Source of the DNA: Rhodomicrobium sp. R_RK_3
GTDB taxonomy: Bacteria; Pseudomonadota; Alphaproteobacteria; Rhizobiales; Rhodomicrobiaceae
Direction: 5' to 3'
Length of the DNA stretch: 64,000 bases
Assembly (NCBI RefSeq): GCF_002198715.1
Contig: NZ_MWLK01000030.1
Location: forward strand, 1-64,000
Both the position numbers and the translations under genes were made by a program. Within the stretch, counting starts at the first letter, position 1. Each line of letters opens with the position of its first letter. The notes beneath the pieces were generated by a model. It searched no databases. It saw nothing but the letters and a program-made list of their open reading frames with translations, and had not been told where the DNA came from. This document shows, in pieces, positions 36,868 through 46,978 of this stretch.

Positions 36868-38796
36868 CTAACTCCCTGTCTTCAGCAGCTCGGCGCCGGG
36901 CAGGCCGCGCGCCTTCAGCGCCTCGCCGATCTCCTGCAGGATCGCCGGATCGTCGATCGTCGCGGGCATCTTGTAGGCCTCGCCGTCGGCGATTGCGCGC
37001 ATGGTGCCGCGCAGGATCTTGCCCGAGCGCGTCTTCGGCAGGCGCTGAATCGTCAGAGCCAGCTTGAACGCCGCCACCGGCCCGATCTCGTCGCGCACCT
37101 TCTGGATGATTTCCTTCTCGATCTCAGCGGCCGGCCGCGTCACGCCGGACTTCAGCACCACGAAGCCCGCCGGCACCTGCCCCTTCAGCGCATCCGCAAT
37201 CCCGATCACCGCGCATTCCGCCACGTCTGGGTGCCCCGACAGCACCTCCTCCAGCGCCCCGGTCGAGAGCCGGTGGCCGGCGACGTTGATGATGTCGTCC
37301 GTGCGCGCCATCACATGGACATAGCCGTCCTTGTCGATGTAACCCGCGTCCGAGGTCTTGTAGTAGCCCGGATGGTCCTGCAGATAGCTCTCGCGGAAGC
37401 GCTTGTCCTTGTCCCATAGCGTCGGCAGGCAGCCGGGCGGCAAGGGCAGCCGGATGGCCAGCGAGCCGGTCTTGCCGCGCGGCGCGGGCTTGTTGTGTTC
37501 ATCCAGCACGCGCAGATCGTAGCCGGGCATGGGCACGGCCGGCGAGCCGTGCTTGACCGGCAGCACGCCCAGCCCGACCGGGTTGCCCGCGATCGGCCAG
37601 CCGGTTTCCGTCTGCCACCAATGGTCGAGCACCGGCTTGCCGAGCAGCTTTTCCGCCCATTTCAGCGTATCCGGATCGGCGCGCTCGCCGGCCAGGAACA
37701 GCGTGCGGAAGCGCGACAGGTCGTAATCTCCCAACAGCTTGCCCTGCGGGTCTTCCTTCTTGATGGCGCGAAAGGCGGTCGGCGCAGTGAACAGCGCCAC
37801 GGCCTTATGTTCCGAAAGCACCCGCCAGAAAGCGCCCGCATTCGGCGTGCCGACCGGCTTCCCCTCATAGAGGATGGTCGTCGCGCCGTGCAGCAGCGGG
37901 CCGTAGACGATGTAGGAATGACCGACCACCCAGCCGACATCGGAGGCGGTCCAAAACACCTCGCCGGGCATGATGCCGTAATGATTGAACATGGTCCATT
38001 TCAGCGCCACCATATGCCCGCCATTGTCGCGCACGACGCCCTTGGGCTCGCCGGTGGTGCCGGACGTGTAGAGGATATAGAGCGGATCGGTGGAGGCGAG
38101 GATGGCGGCGTCGGCACGGTTGCCGCGGGCCTTGGCCTCGTTGAACAAACTGGTCCAGTCGTGATCGCGGCCCGGCGTGAGCGCCGCGCGCTCATCGGCC
38201 CGCTGAAAGATGATGCAGCCATCCGGCTTGTGCGCGGCGAGCGCGATGGCGTTGTCGAGCAGCGGCTTGTATTTGACGACACGCCCCGGCTCCAACCCGC
38301 AGGACGCAGCCAAGATCAGCTTCGGCTTGGCGTCGTCGATGCGGGTCGCCAGCTCGTTCGCGGCGAAACCGCCGAACACCACGGAATGCACCGCGCCGAG
38401 CCGGGCGCAGGCGAGCATCGCGATCACCGCTTGCGGGATCATCGGCATATAGAGGATGACGCGGTCGCCCTTGCGCACGCCCTTGTCGCGCAGCACGGCG
38501 GCGAAGGTCGAGACGTCGTCGAGTAGTTCGGCATAGGTGAAGCTGCGTTTCTGGCCGGTCATCGGGCTGTCGTAGATCAGCGCGGTCTGCTGCGCGCGTC
38601 CGCCCATTACATGCCGGTCGAGGCAGTTGAATGAGGTGTTGCACAAGCCCCCGGTGAACCAGCGGCCATATTGGCCTTGCGTGGTGTCGAAGATGCGCTC
38701 GGGCGGCTTCACCCAGTCGATGGCGGAGGCGGCCTCGGCCCAGAAGCCGATCGGATCCTGTTTCCAGCCCGCATAGACCTCGCGATAACGGCTCAT
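36868..38796 (-). CDS. prpE: Propionyl-CoA synthetase
   Basis: The 642-residue AMP-forming acyl-CoA synthetase opens with MSRYREVYAGWKQDPIGFW, typical of PrpE. YILYTSGTTGEPKGVV is the P-loop-like motif, WWQTETGWPI the A5 region, and KTRSGKILRGTMR the C-terminal catalytic Lys motif (usually controlled by acetylation). It activates propionate to propionyl-CoA in the cytoplasm. It is divergent from another acyl-CoA synthetase gene, 175 bp away; no methylcitrate genes are nearby. Confidence 0.9.
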   Translation of the reverse strand: MSRYREVYAGWKQDPIGFWAEAASAIDWVKPPERIFDTTQGQYGRWFTGGLCNTSFNCLDRHVMGGRAQQTALIYDSPMTGQKRSFTYAELLDDVSTFAAVLRDKGVRKGDRVILYMPMIPQAVIAMLACARLGAVHSVVFGGFAANELATRIDDAKPKLILAASCGLEPGRVVKYKPLLDNAIALAAHKPDGCIIFQRADERAALTPGRDHDWTSLFNEAKARGNRADAAILASTDPLYILYTSGTTGEPKGVVRDNGGHMVALKWTMFNHYGIMPGEVFWTASDVGWVVGHSYIVYGPLLHGATTILYEGKPVGTPNAGAFWRVLSEHKAVALFTAPTAFRAIKKEDPQGKLLGDYDLSRFRTLFLAGERADPDTLKWAEKLLGKPVLDHWWQTETGWPIAGNPVGLGVLPVKHGSPAVPMPGYDLRVLDEHNKPAPRGKTGSLAIRLPLPPGCLPTLWDKDKRFRESYLQDHPGYYKTSDAGYIDKDGYVHVMARTDDIINVAGHRLSTGALEEVLSGHPDVAECAVIGIADALKGQVPAGFVVLKSGVTRPAAEIEKEIIQKVRDEIGPVAAFKLALTIQRLPKTRSGKILRGTMRAIADGEAYKMPATIDDPAILQEIGEALKARGLPGAELLKTGS

Positions 38797-38971
38797 GCTG
38801 TCCTCCCCTTGCGGCTTGGCTTTTTCGCGCGGACCGGCCGGCCATGCTGATGCGGCGGCATAGTGCGAGCGCTGCGAAAAGCTGACAAGCTATTCTTTAT
38901 ATCAGATGGCAGAAGGCTTTCGCGTTGCTGCTTATGGCATATTATAAAGCAAAGCTCCGGGAGGAAGGCTA

Positions 38972-40597
38972 ATGAAGAACAATGCATATGCGATCGGGCT
39001 GGAAAAAAATCCGGCCAACTTCCAGCCGCTCACGCCTTTGAATTTCCTCAGCCGCGCCGCGCAGATTTTCCCCGACCACCCCGCCGTCGTGCATGGCGCC
39101 CAGCGCTTCAGCTATGCCGAGTATTATGCGCGGGCGCGGAAGCTCGCCTCGGCGCTGTCGCGGCTCGGCGTCGGCAAGGGCGACACGGTCTCGGTCATGC
39201 TGCACAACACGCCGCCGATGCTCGAAGCCCATTACGGGGTGCCGATGACCGGTGCGGTGCTGCATTCGATCAACACCCGGCTCGACGCCGCCATCATCGC
39301 CTTCATGCTCGACCATGCCGAGACCAAGGTCGTCATCGCCGACACCGAATTCGCGCCGGTGATCCGCGCGGCGCTGGCGCAGGCCGAGGCCAGGCCCATC
39401 GTCATCGACTATGCCGACCCCACATTCGCCGGCGGCGAGCGCATCGGCGGCCAGGACTACGAAGCCTTCATCGCGGAGGGCGATCCGGATTTCGCCTGGG
39501 AGATGCCCGGCGACGAATGGGACGCAATTTCGCTCAACTATACCTCCGGCACCACCGGCAATCCCAAGGGCGTCGTCTATCATCATCGCGGGGCGCATCT
39601 GCTGGCGCTCGGCAATGTGCTGGCGGGCAGCATCGGCAAGCACCCGGTCTATCTGTGGACGCTGCCGATGTTTCACTGCAATGGCTGGTGTTTTCCCTGG
39701 ACCGTGCCCGCTGTCGGCGGCACCAATATCTGCCTGCGCTACGTCCGGGCGGACGCGGTGTGGACGGCGCTGGCCGAGGAGAAGGTGACGCATCTGTGCG
39801 GCGCGCCGATCGTGATGTCGACCATGCTCAACGCCGCGCCCGAGCAGAAGCGGGAACTCGCGACCAAGGTGCAGTTCCTCACCGCCGCCGCGCCGCCGCC
39901 CGAGGCCGTGCTCGCGGCGATGGGCGAGGCGGGGTTCGACGTGGTGCATGTCTACGGCCTCACCGAGACCTACGGTCCGGCCGTGGTGAATGAGTGGAAG
40001 TCCGAATGGGATGCGCTGGACGGCGACGGCCGGGCGGCGAAGAAGGCGCGCCAGGGCGTGAAATACGTGCCGCTGCAGGATCTGACCGTGCTCGACCCCG
40101 AGACCATGGCTCGGGTTCCGGCCGACGGCCAGACGCTCGGCGAAGTGATGTTCAGGGGCAATGTGGTCATGAAGGGCTATCTCAAGAACGAGGCCGCGAC
40201 GGCGGACGCCTTTGCCGGCGGCTGGTTCCATTCCGGCGATCTCGGCGTCCTGCATCCGGACGGATACGTACAACTGAAGGATCGCTCGAAAGACATCATT
40301 ATCTCAGGCGGCGAAAACATCTCGTCGATCGAAGTCGAGGACGTGCTGTATAAGCACCCGGCGATCGGGGCCGCCGCCGTGGTCGCCAAGCCGGACGACC
40401 GCTGGGGCGAGACGCCGTGCGCCTTTGTCGAGCTGCGGCCGGGCGCGTCGGCCACCGCCGAGGAGATCATCGCCCACTGCCGCCAGCATCTGGCTCACTT
40501 CAAAGCCCCAAAGCATGTTATTTTCGCTGAAATTCCCAAGACATCGACGGGAAAGATCCAGAAGTTCAAGCTCCGCGAGATGGCAGGCAGCCTATGA
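38972..40597 (+). CDS. Medium-chain acyl-CoA synthetase (AlkK/DmdB-like)
   Basis: The 541-residue adenylate-forming enzyme starts after GGGAGGAAGG. LNYTSGTTGNPKGVVYHHRG is the AMP-binding loop and is followed by the group-specific PMFHCNGWCFPW. YGLTETYGPA, GWFHSGDLGV and KTSTGKIQKF (catalytic Lys) complete the set. AlkK- and DmdB-type enzymes with this pattern activate medium-chain acids or methylmercaptopropionate. The exact substrate is uncertain. The gene is followed 44 bp later by the YdcH-type gene. Confidence 0.88.
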   Translation: MKNNAYAIGLEKNPANFQPLTPLNFLSRAAQIFPDHPAVVHGAQRFSYAEYYARARKLASALSRLGVGKGDTVSVMLHNTPPMLEAHYGVPMTGAVLHSINTRLDAAIIAFMLDHAETKVVIADTEFAPVIRAALAQAEARPIVIDYADPTFAGGERIGGQDYEAFIAEGDPDFAWEMPGDEWDAISLNYTSGTTGNPKGVVYHHRGAHLLALGNVLAGSIGKHPVYLWTLPMFHCNGWCFPWTVPAVGGTNICLRYVRADAVWTALAEEKVTHLCGAPIVMSTMLNAAPEQKRELATKVQFLTAAAPPPEAVLAAMGEAGFDVVHVYGLTETYGPAVVNEWKSEWDALDGDGRAAKKARQGVKYVPLQDLTVLDPETMARVPADGQTLGEVMFRGNVVMKGYLKNEAATADAFAGGWFHSGDLGVLHPDGYVQLKDRSKDIIISGGENISSIEVEDVLYKHPAIGAAAVVAKPDDRWGETPCAFVELRPGASATAEEIIAHCRQHLAHFKAPKHVIFAEIPKTSTGKIQKFKLREMAGSL

Positions 40598-40641
40598 AGA
40601 ATGAGTGCTCCTTTCAGCGCGGGCCGGGTTAGAGGTCGCCG

Positions 40642-40845
40642 ATGGAACAACGCGAGCAGCGGCTGCGCGCCGCCTTGGCGCAATTGAAGCAGGAACATCG
40701 CGATCTGGACTCGGCCATCGCCAGCCTCGAACAGACCGTCCGCGTCGACCAGCTCCAGATCAAGCGGTTGAAGAAGAAGAAATTGCAGCTCAAGGATGAG
40801 ATCGCGCGGGTCGAGGACGAACTTTTTCCCGATATTATCGCTTGA
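40642..40845 (+). CDS. YdcH/DUF465 family small protein
   Basis: The 67-residue, fully helical product has the DUF465 pattern: an N-terminal charged helix (LKQEHRDLDSAIASLE) followed by QIKRLKKKKLQLKDEIARVE. The family is widespread in alphaproteobacteria near purE and has no established function. The gene is followed by purEK. Confidence 0.88.
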   Translation: MEQREQRLRAALAQLKQEHRDLDSAIASLEQTVRVDQLQIKRLKKKKLQLKDEIARVEDELFPDIIA

Positions 40846-40929
40846 GCATAAAAAAGACTTCTGTTGCCGGGAGGGTGCGCTTCGGCTAGATGCGGGGCGA
40901 CACAGCCATTCCGTTCGCAGGACACCGAC

Positions 40930-41424
40930 ATGGAGCAGCAGCCGGCTATCGGCATCATCATGGGCAGCCAGAGCGACTGGCGGACCATGCGTCGTGCTGC
41001 CGAGGCCCTGGACGAGCTTGGCGTTGCCTACGAGACGCGCATCGTCTCCGCCCATCGCACGCCTGAGCGGCTCTATTCTTATGCGAAGGAAGCCGAGGGG
41101 CGCGGCCTGAAAGTCATCATCGCAGGGGCGGGCGGCGCGGCGCATCTGCCGGGCATGACGGCCTCGCTGACGGCTTTGCCGGTTCTGGCCGTGCCGGTGC
41201 AGACCAAGGCGCTATCCGGCCTCGATAGCCTCCTGTCTATCGTGCAGATGCCGTCGGGCATTCCGGTCGGCACGCTGGCCATCGGCGAGGCGGGCGCCTT
41301 CAATGCCGGCCTGCTCGCCGCGCAGATCCTCGCACTCAGCGACCCTCCCCTTGCGGCCCGCCTTGCCGAATGGCGCAAGACCCGCGCGGCGGCGGTCGCG
41401 GAAAGCCCGTGCCATGATGGCTGA
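40930..41424 (+). CDS. purE: N5-carboxyaminoimidazole ribonucleotide mutase
   Basis: The ATG at 40930 gives 164 residues. [10 protein letters not shown] binds the phosphate/ribose of the substrate, SAHRTPER carries the catalytic His, and [11 protein letters not shown] follows. It converts N5-CAIR to CAIR in purine synthesis. The stop overlaps the start of purK by a few bases (ATGATGGCTGA), which indicates coupled translation. Confidence 0.95.
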   Translation: MEQQPAIGIIMGSQSDWRTMRRAAEALDELGVAYETRIVSAHRTPERLYSYAKEAEGRGLKVIIAGAGGAAHLPGMTASLTALPVLAVPVQTKALSGLDSLLSIVQMPSGIPVGTLAIGEAGAFNAGLLAAQILALSDPPLAARLAEWRKTRAAAVAESPCHDG

Positions 41425-42511
41425 GCCGTTGCCGCCCGGCTCGGTGATCGGCATCGTCGGCGGCGGACAGCTCGGCCGGATGCTGGCGCAGGCCGCCGCC
41501 AAACTCGGCTTCAAGGCCAGCATTTTCGCGCCCGAAGCCGATAGCCCGGCCTTCGATGTCGCCGCCTTCCAGCATTGCGCCCGCTATGACGACGCCGAGG
41601 CGCTGGAGCGATTCGCCGACGAGGCGGACGCGGTGACCTTCGAATTCGAGAACATCCCCGCCGCCGCCCTCGCCATCATCGAGCAGCGCAGCCATCTCGC
41701 GCCGCCCCGCCTCGCGCTGGAAGTGGCACAGGACCGGCTCGCCGAGCGGCGCTTCCTGACCGGGCTCGGCCTGCCGGTCGCGCCTTTCGCCGAGGTCATG
41801 GGCGGCGCCGGCCTGCGCGCGGCTTACGAGACGCTGCCGGGAGGCCGCGCCTTCCTGAAACGCGCGCGCGAAGGCTATGACGGCAAGGGCCAGATGCGAC
41901 TCGCGGACGCCTCCGCCCTCCCGGATGCCGAGCGCTGGCTCGGCGATCATCCGGCGCTCTTGGAAGCCGAAGTGCCCTACCGGCTCGAACTCTCCGCCAT
42001 CTGCGTGCGCGATGGCCATGGCAGTCTCCTCGTCTACGATCCACCGCAGAACACCCATCGCGAAGGCATCCTGCGCGAAAGCCTCGTGCCCGCGCCGATT
42101 TCCGCCGAGATCGCGCAGCTCGCCCGCGACTACGCCGCGCGCATCGCCGAGGCGCTGGATTATGTCGGCGTGCTCGCCGTCGAGATGTTCCTGAACGGCG
42201 GCGATGCCGAACCGCGCCTGCTCATCAACGAAATCGCCCCGCGCGTCCACAATAGCGGCCACTGGACCGCCGAGGCCTGCGCCGTCAGCCAGTTCGAGAA
42301 TCACATCCGCGCCGTGGCCGGCTGGCCGCTCGGCTCGACCGGGCGTCATTCCAACGCGAAAATGGTCAATCTGCTCGGCACCGAGGCCGATGGCTGGCGC
42401 GGCTTGATCGAAGACAACTCGACCCGCTCGCTGACGCTCTACGGCAAGAAGGAAGGCCGCGCGGGCCGCAAGATGGGCCACTATGTCGACCTCTCGCCGC
42501 TGACGCGCTGA
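41414..42511 (+). CDS. purK: N5-carboxyaminoimidazole ribonucleotide synthase
   Basis: The 365-residue ATP-grasp enzyme starts at ATG 41414 or 41417, inside the purE 3' end. [13 protein letters not shown] is the N-terminal Rossmann-like motif, [13 protein letters not shown] the ATP-grasp lid, and [14 protein letters not shown] the metal and substrate region. It uses ATP and bicarbonate on AIR. Together with PurE this completes the two-step bacterial carboxylation. Confidence 0.95.
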   Translation: MMAEPLPPGSVIGIVGGGQLGRMLAQAAAKLGFKASIFAPEADSPAFDVAAFQHCARYDDAEALERFADEADAVTFEFENIPAAALAIIEQRSHLAPPRLALEVAQDRLAERRFLTGLGLPVAPFAEVMGGAGLRAAYETLPGGRAFLKRAREGYDGKGQMRLADASALPDAERWLGDHPALLEAEVPYRLELSAICVRDGHGSLLVYDPPQNTHREGILRESLVPAPISAEIAQLARDYAARIAEALDYVGVLAVEMFLNGGDAEPRLLINEIAPRVHNSGHWTAEACAVSQFENHIRAVAGWPLGSTGRHSNAKMVNLLGTEADGWRGLIEDNSTRSLTLYGKKEGRAGRKMGHYVDLSPLTR

Positions 42512-42764
42512 CGGCCCCGGACCAGGATTCTCGAAGAGCTTGAGCGCATTGCGGAAGCAGGTTAAGCTGCACACTGTAGATTTTTACGACGCGCAGGCGC
42601 CGCTCTCGCGCCAAAACCGCGCTTTTCTGCCTCGGCCGCCATGGACAGGTTGAGCGCGATCTGCTACATGTAGCGAGTGGCCAGAACATGCCGGGTGCGG
42701 ATGCGTCCGGCATTTTGTGTCATTCACGAGGCCGTTTCAAAGCACTCAAACCGATGGAGACAGC

Positions 42765-43004
42765 GTGCAAGTCCATGTTCGCGACAACAACGTCGACCAG
42801 GCGTTGAAAGCCCTGAAGAAGAAGATGCAGCGGGAAGGCATCTTCCGGGAGATGAAGCTTCGCAATTATTACGAAAAGCCTTCTGAGAAGCGCGCCCGCG
42901 AAAAAGCCGAGGCCGTTCGCCGCGCAAGAAAGCTCGCCCGTAAGCGCATGCAGCGCGAAGGTCTGGTCGTCGGCCGGGGCCGCGCAGCGCCCGCGAAGCG
43001 CTAG
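42765..43004 (+). CDS. rpsU: 30S ribosomal protein S21
   Basis: The GTG at 42765, with GGAG just upstream, starts [20 protein letters not shown], the exact S21 N-terminus (79 residues). An extension to 42717 adds 16 residues not seen in S21. The basic C-terminal helix ([20 protein letters not shown]) is typical of the alphaproteobacterial form. The 250-bp gap after purK presumably holds its promoter. Confidence 0.95.
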   Translation: MQVHVRDNNVDQALKALKKKMQREGIFREMKLRNYYEKPSEKRAREKAEAVRRARKLARKRMQREGLVVGRGRAAPAKR

Positions 43005-43172
43005 CCGCCTTTACTGGGATAAAGCCCGGATTCACCGCCATTAAGCCGCCAACTAACCAATTCTGGCCGCATTTCTGGTGCACCAAAAAGATACTGGTCG
43101 GCGACGAAGCAAATTCCTTCGGCTTCGTTGCTTCACGTGTGAACTCTTGAGAAACCGGGATTGGCTGTTCCT

Positions 43173-44045
43173 ATGGGATTGATCTTCAACCCCGGCTCAG
43201 GTGGCAGACTGGCGGTTTTGAGTGTTCTTTGCGCCCTTACAGGCTGCGCGACCGGCGAAGTGGCCGGCCAGCTTGCCCAGCGCCAGGCGCTGCAGGCGGA
43301 GCAGAAGAACAACATCGCCTCGCTCTCCGAGGTCATCAAGAACAATCCCAGCGATGCCAATGCCTTGAATTTGCGCGGCGCGGCCTATGGCGCGGCCGGT
43401 GAATATGACAAGGCGGTCGCCGATTTCAACGCGGCGCTGGCGATCAATCCGCAATATCCGCAAGCTTATGCCAACCGGGCGCTGATCCGTGTGCGCGGCA
43501 AGCAATTGCAGCAGGCCATCGCCGATTACGACCAGGCCATCAGCCTCGATCCGAAATATGCCGCCGCCTATGTCGGGCGCGGCAATGTCTACCGGATGAT
43601 GAACAACCATCCGATGGCCATCGCCGACCTGTCGCGCGCCATCGAGATCCAGCCCGACCCGGTCGCGCATTTCAATCGCGGCCTCAGCCGTCAGGCGGTC
43701 GGCCAGCACGCCCAGGCCATCGACGATTTCGACAATGTGCTCGGCTTCAAGCCCGACGCGCCCGAGGTCTATCACGCCAAGGGCCTGAGCGAGCTGGAGT
43801 TACAGAAATACGAGCAGGCCTTCGACGACTTCCACAAGGCCGCTCAGGGCAGCAAGGACAATTACGAAGCCTGGGCCCTGCGCGGCAAGGCCGCCGAGGG
43901 TATGGGCGCCAAGAAGGAAGCCGCCCGCGCCTATCAGCGCGCGCTCCAGATCAACCCCAGCTTCCGCCCAGCGCGCGAAGGTCTAGACCGCGTCGGCCGC
44001 AACGAAGCCGGCACCGGGCATTCCGGGATCCTGGGGATTTTCTAA
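43173..44045 (+). CDS. TPR-repeat lipoprotein
   Basis: The ATG at 43173 gives 290 residues. A lipobox (LTGC) ends the signal peptide, so the protein is probably anchored by its Cys. About six tetratricopeptide repeats follow; the clearest are GAAGEYDKAVADFNAALAIN, RIRGKQ-type QQAIADYDQAISLDPKYAAA and GMGAKKEAARAYQRALQINP. It resembles NlpI-like and other tetratricopeptide scaffolds. A convergent hydrolase gene lies 113 bp downstream, beyond a GCCCCGG hairpin (44072-44094). Confidence 0.82.
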   Translation: MGLIFNPGSGGRLAVLSVLCALTGCATGEVAGQLAQRQALQAEQKNNIASLSEVIKNNPSDANALNLRGAAYGAAGEYDKAVADFNAALAINPQYPQAYANRALIRVRGKQLQQAIADYDQAISLDPKYAAAYVGRGNVYRMMNNHPMAIADLSRAIEIQPDPVAHFNRGLSRQAVGQHAQAIDDFDNVLGFKPDAPEVYHAKGLSELELQKYEQAFDDFHKAAQGSKDNYEAWALRGKAAEGMGAKKEAARAYQRALQINPSFRPAREGLDRVGRNEAGTGHSGILGIF

Positions 44046-44157
44046 GGGCGCGTCGCCCCGCCCCCTCCGTTGCCCCGGCCGAAGAGCCCGGGGCCTACTC
44101 GCCTCACCTCTTTCCACAGTGCTCGCGGCGTCCGGGACGACGAGTGCGCAGCGACAG

Positions 44158-45027
44158 CTACCGCCCCTGCCGCGTGCATCCCTCGCGGCATGAGGCGGGG
44201 ATTGTGCCGCGTGGAAGCGTCCGCTCGCTCTTGAAGCCGTCGAGGAAGCTGCGGACCTTGTCGAAGGCGCCATGCTCATAGAGCGTGTAATGCGTCGCCT
44301 CGTCGATGAAATAGGCTTTTTTCGGCCCCGGCGCCGCCGCGAACAGCTTGCGAGCCAGCGACGGCGGCACGATTCGGTCCCGCTCGCCATGCAGCACCAG
44401 CAGCGGCGCCTTCACCTCGCCGATATAGGTGATCGATTCGAAGCGGTCCTTCAGCAGCCAGTAAACGGGCAGATAGGGGTAGAGATGTGCCCCGACATCG
44501 ACCGCCGACGAGAACGGCGATTCGAGCACCACGCCCGCCGGCTGACGCTTGGCCGCGACCTGGATCGCCACGCCCGTCCCCAATGATTCGCCGTAGATGA
44601 CGATCTTGCTGTCCGCTGGCGTGAAGCTCGATAGCTTGTCGAAGGCCATCAGCGCGTCCTCGACGATCTTGGTCTCCGACGGCGTGCCGGTGCTGCCGGA
44701 AAAACCGCGATAGGCCAGCAAAAACACGCCATAGCCTTGCGAGCGGTAAAGCTGCACGCGTCCCACCCGGTGCAGCAGCGCCCCGGCATTGCCATGCAGA
44801 TAGAACAGCGTCGGCTGGCCCGGTTCCGGCATGGCGTACCAGGCGACGAGCGTCTGGCCGTCAGGGGTGTGCAGTTCCATCTCGGCGACATTGGTCAGCC
44901 CGAGCACATCCGGGGCGACATGCAGATCGGAGGTGTGGAAAATATAGTTCCGTTGAAGGATATAGTAACTGGCAATAATGGATAAATACGCGGCCGAAAT
45001 CAGAGCCAGTAAACGCGCCGGACGCAT
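44158..45027 (-). CDS. Membrane-anchored alpha/beta hydrolase (BEM46/ABHD13-like)
   Basis: The 289-residue protein begins with an uncleaved hydrophobic segment (LLALISAAYLSIIASYYIL) preceding a QRNYIFH motif. LFYLHGNAGAL forms the oxyanion region, IYGESLGTGVAI carries the Ser nucleophile, GERDRIVPPSLA the acid and THYTLYEHG the His. This architecture is typical of BEM46-type serine hydrolases. Its role is unknown. The C-terminal ~20 residues are poorly conserved in appearance. Confidence 0.85.
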   Translation of the reverse strand: MRPARLLALISAAYLSIIASYYILQRNYIFHTSDLHVAPDVLGLTNVAEMELHTPDGQTLVAWYAMPEPGQPTLFYLHGNAGALLHRVGRVQLYRSQGYGVFLLAYRGFSGSTGTPSETKIVEDALMAFDKLSSFTPADSKIVIYGESLGTGVAIQVAAKRQPAGVVLESPFSSAVDVGAHLYPYLPVYWLLKDRFESITYIGEVKAPLLVLHGERDRIVPPSLARKLFAAAPGPKKAYFIDEATHYTLYEHGAFDKVRSFLDGFKSERTLPRGTIPASCREGCTRQGR

Positions 45028-45444
45028 CGCAATACCCTGAACAACGACGAGTTTTTCAATAACTCATTCGTTTATAGGGGACGCCGATGGAAATAGGCTT
45101 AACCCTTCCCGCCAAATTTGCCGGAAGCTGTTGCGGCGAGGTGCCGGAGGGCCGGTTGGTTGACGCCCGCCTAGAAGAGGATAGGGATCGGACCTCGGCC
45201 GAGGCCCGGCCCCCCGCTTCGCCTCGCGCGTGCGCCCGGAAGGCCGGGCGGTCGAGCCGCTCCTTGGTGCTTTGGAGGGGAGGCAGAGGAGCTGGGTCGC
45301 GCCTGCCCCGCCGTCGGGAAGCGGCGGCCACCGCCGCGCGAGCACCGGCGCGGCACCCTCGCGGGCGAAGCGGGTCGAGCCGCCGGCGCCTTCCGCCCGT
45401 TGGGGCAAGCGGATCAAGGCGCGGCGTGCTCACTACCGAATCCG
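45028..45444. other. GC-rich gap without a supported gene
   Basis: The first ~60 bp (TTTTTCAATAACTCATTCGTTTATAGGGGACG) are AT-rich and may carry the hydrolase promoter. The next ~330 bp are very GC-rich, with overlapping frames on both strands, all Arg/Gly/Pro-rich and without motifs. Two segments share the string GGTCGAGCCGC (near 45250 and 45378), so a degenerate repeat or RNA is possible, but I cannot support one. Confidence 0.4.
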
Positions 45445-46011
45445 CTATTTCGCCTCTTGCGGCTTCTCCTGCTGCTTGTCCTGCAGCCGGTCATGCCAGC
45501 GCTCCGTCAGCTCGCGCCGCTGCTCGGGGGTCAGCACGGCGGCGGCTTCGGTCAGCGCCTGGACCGCGCGTTTTGAGGCGGCGTCGGCGTTGCTGATCTG
45601 CTGGGCGCGGAGCGCTTCGAAGGCGGCCGGATCAATGGTGTCGGCCCGAAGCAGCTCGACGAATTTGGCGCGCATCTCGCGCGGATGCAGGTTCAGCGCG
45701 GCGATGTCGGTGATCGCGGTCTTGGCGATCGCGGTGACCTTGCCCTTCTGCTCGTCGCTGGCGTCCACCCGGGTCAGCATCCGGTCGACGCGGTGGTCAA
45801 CGCGCTTGGCCATGCGCTCGGCATTGAAGCCATGATGGCCGCCGCCCCACATCCACCAGGGCGCGGCGCTGGCGTGCCCGATGGCATAGCCGGAGGCGGC
45901 GCCGATGGCCATCAGTCCCACCGCTGCCACCGCGCCTCTCCAGCGGCGGCGCCTACGGATGCGAGGCTCCTGTGACGCGCCGTCCTGGCCGTTGGTTCCT
46001 AAATCGGTCAT
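45445..46011 (-). CDS. Spy/CpxP-like periplasmic protein (LTxxQ type)
   Basis: The ATG at 46011 (GGAGACGGAG upstream) gives 188 residues. One hydrophobic segment (GAVAAVGLMAIGAASGYAIGHA) follows a basic cluster RIRRRRRWR. The exported part has paired helices with MLTRVDASDEQKGKVTAIA and the LTPEQRRELTERWHDRL motif of the Spy/CpxP/ZraP fold. These bind unfolded proteins or metals in the periplasm. The frame extends to 46137, but that extension has no recognisable content. Confidence 0.78.
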   Translation of the reverse strand: MTDLGTNGQDGASQEPRIRRRRRWRGAVAAVGLMAIGAASGYAIGHASAAPWWMWGGGHHGFNAERMAKRVDHRVDRMLTRVDASDEQKGKVTAIAKTAITDIAALNLHPREMRAKFVELLRADTIDPAAFEALRAQQISNADAASKRAVQALTEAAAVLTPEQRRELTERWHDRLQDKQQEKPQEAK

Positions 46012-46158
46012 CTCCGTCTCCTTCTCGGGTCGAGCCTTGCGTGCTTGGCTAAACCGAATGTGGCCCCCCGCCTGTTTCCGGCGAACGGTTCCTATGTAAA
46101 GATTCGTAAAGCGGCCCCGAAGGGTCGCGCTTTCCATAAGTCATGATAGACTGCGCCC

Positions 46159-46833
46159 ATGTGCGGACGTTTCACGCAGACTGACAGGGACTTGCCCGGC
46201 CTCGACCTCGCCGTGCTGGACGAGGCGCACGCGGACAGCCCGCCGCCGGCCCGTTTCAATGGCGCACCGTCGCAGGATTTCTGGGTCGTCCGCCGCCATC
46301 CCGAGACCGGCGCCTACCATAAGGACCGGCTGATCTGGGGGCTGATTCCCTATTGGACCAAGGATCCGAGCGGCGGCCGCCGTTCGATCAACGCCAAATC
46401 CGAAACCGTCGCCGACCTGCCGAGCTTCCGCGGCGCCTATGCCAAGCGGCGCTGCATCGTGCCGGTCGACAATTTCTTCGAATGGCGCAAGACCACGCCG
46501 CCGAAACTCCCCTATGCCATCGGCATGAAGGACGGCTCGCCCTTCGGCCTCGCCGCGATCTGGGAGAATTGGCGGCACCCCGAGACCGGTGACTATATCC
46601 GCACCTTCTGCATCCTGACCTGCGCGGCCAATGCGCTGATCTCGACCATCCACGACCGGATGCCGGTGATCCTGGCGCCGGAGGATTATCACCGCTGGCT
46701 GTCGCCGATGGAGCCGCATCCGCATGAGCTGATGACGCCCTATCCCTCCGAGCTGATGCGGATGTGGGCCGTCTCGACGCGGGTCAACTCGCCGAAAAAC
46801 GACGATCCCGACCTGCTGACCCCGCTTGAATGA
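46159..46833 (+). CDS. yedK: SRAP-domain protein (YedK/HMCES family)
   Basis: The 224-residue product starts MCGRFT, with the catalytic Cys2 exposed after Met removal. RWGLIP-like LIWGLIPYW, INAKSETV, DNFFEWRK (active-site Glu) and STIHDRMPVIL (His) complete the SRAP active site. The family forms a thiazolidine crosslink with abasic sites in single-stranded DNA, protecting them during replication. Start choice is fixed by the Cys2 requirement. Confidence 0.93.
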   Translation: MCGRFTQTDRDLPGLDLAVLDEAHADSPPPARFNGAPSQDFWVVRRHPETGAYHKDRLIWGLIPYWTKDPSGGRRSINAKSETVADLPSFRGAYAKRRCIVPVDNFFEWRKTTPPKLPYAIGMKDGSPFGLAAIWENWRHPETGDYIRTFCILTCAANALISTIHDRMPVILAPEDYHRWLSPMEPHPHELMTPYPSELMRMWAVSTRVNSPKNDDPDLLTPLE

Positions 46834-46978
46834 GCCCCGCGCCACCTACGGCGAGCATAGGCGGGCGAGCGCCGAATTCTTCGAAACGATTATGGAAATG
46901 GGAGAACTGCTATTTGATTGCGGGGCGCCGATACTGCATATCTCCGGGCGGGGCCGAGACTGACGAAAGGCATCATTT

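Noticed and set aside
44072-44094. GCCCCGG...CCGGGGC hairpin as a terminator after the TPR gene
   Set aside because: The stem is real, but no T-run follows on either strand, so intrinsic termination is not supported.
45056-45596. ORFs on both strands in the GC-rich gap
   Set aside because: They overlap one another, are Arg/Gly/Pro/Ala-rich without motifs, and the plus-strand ones run antisense into the Spy-like gene.
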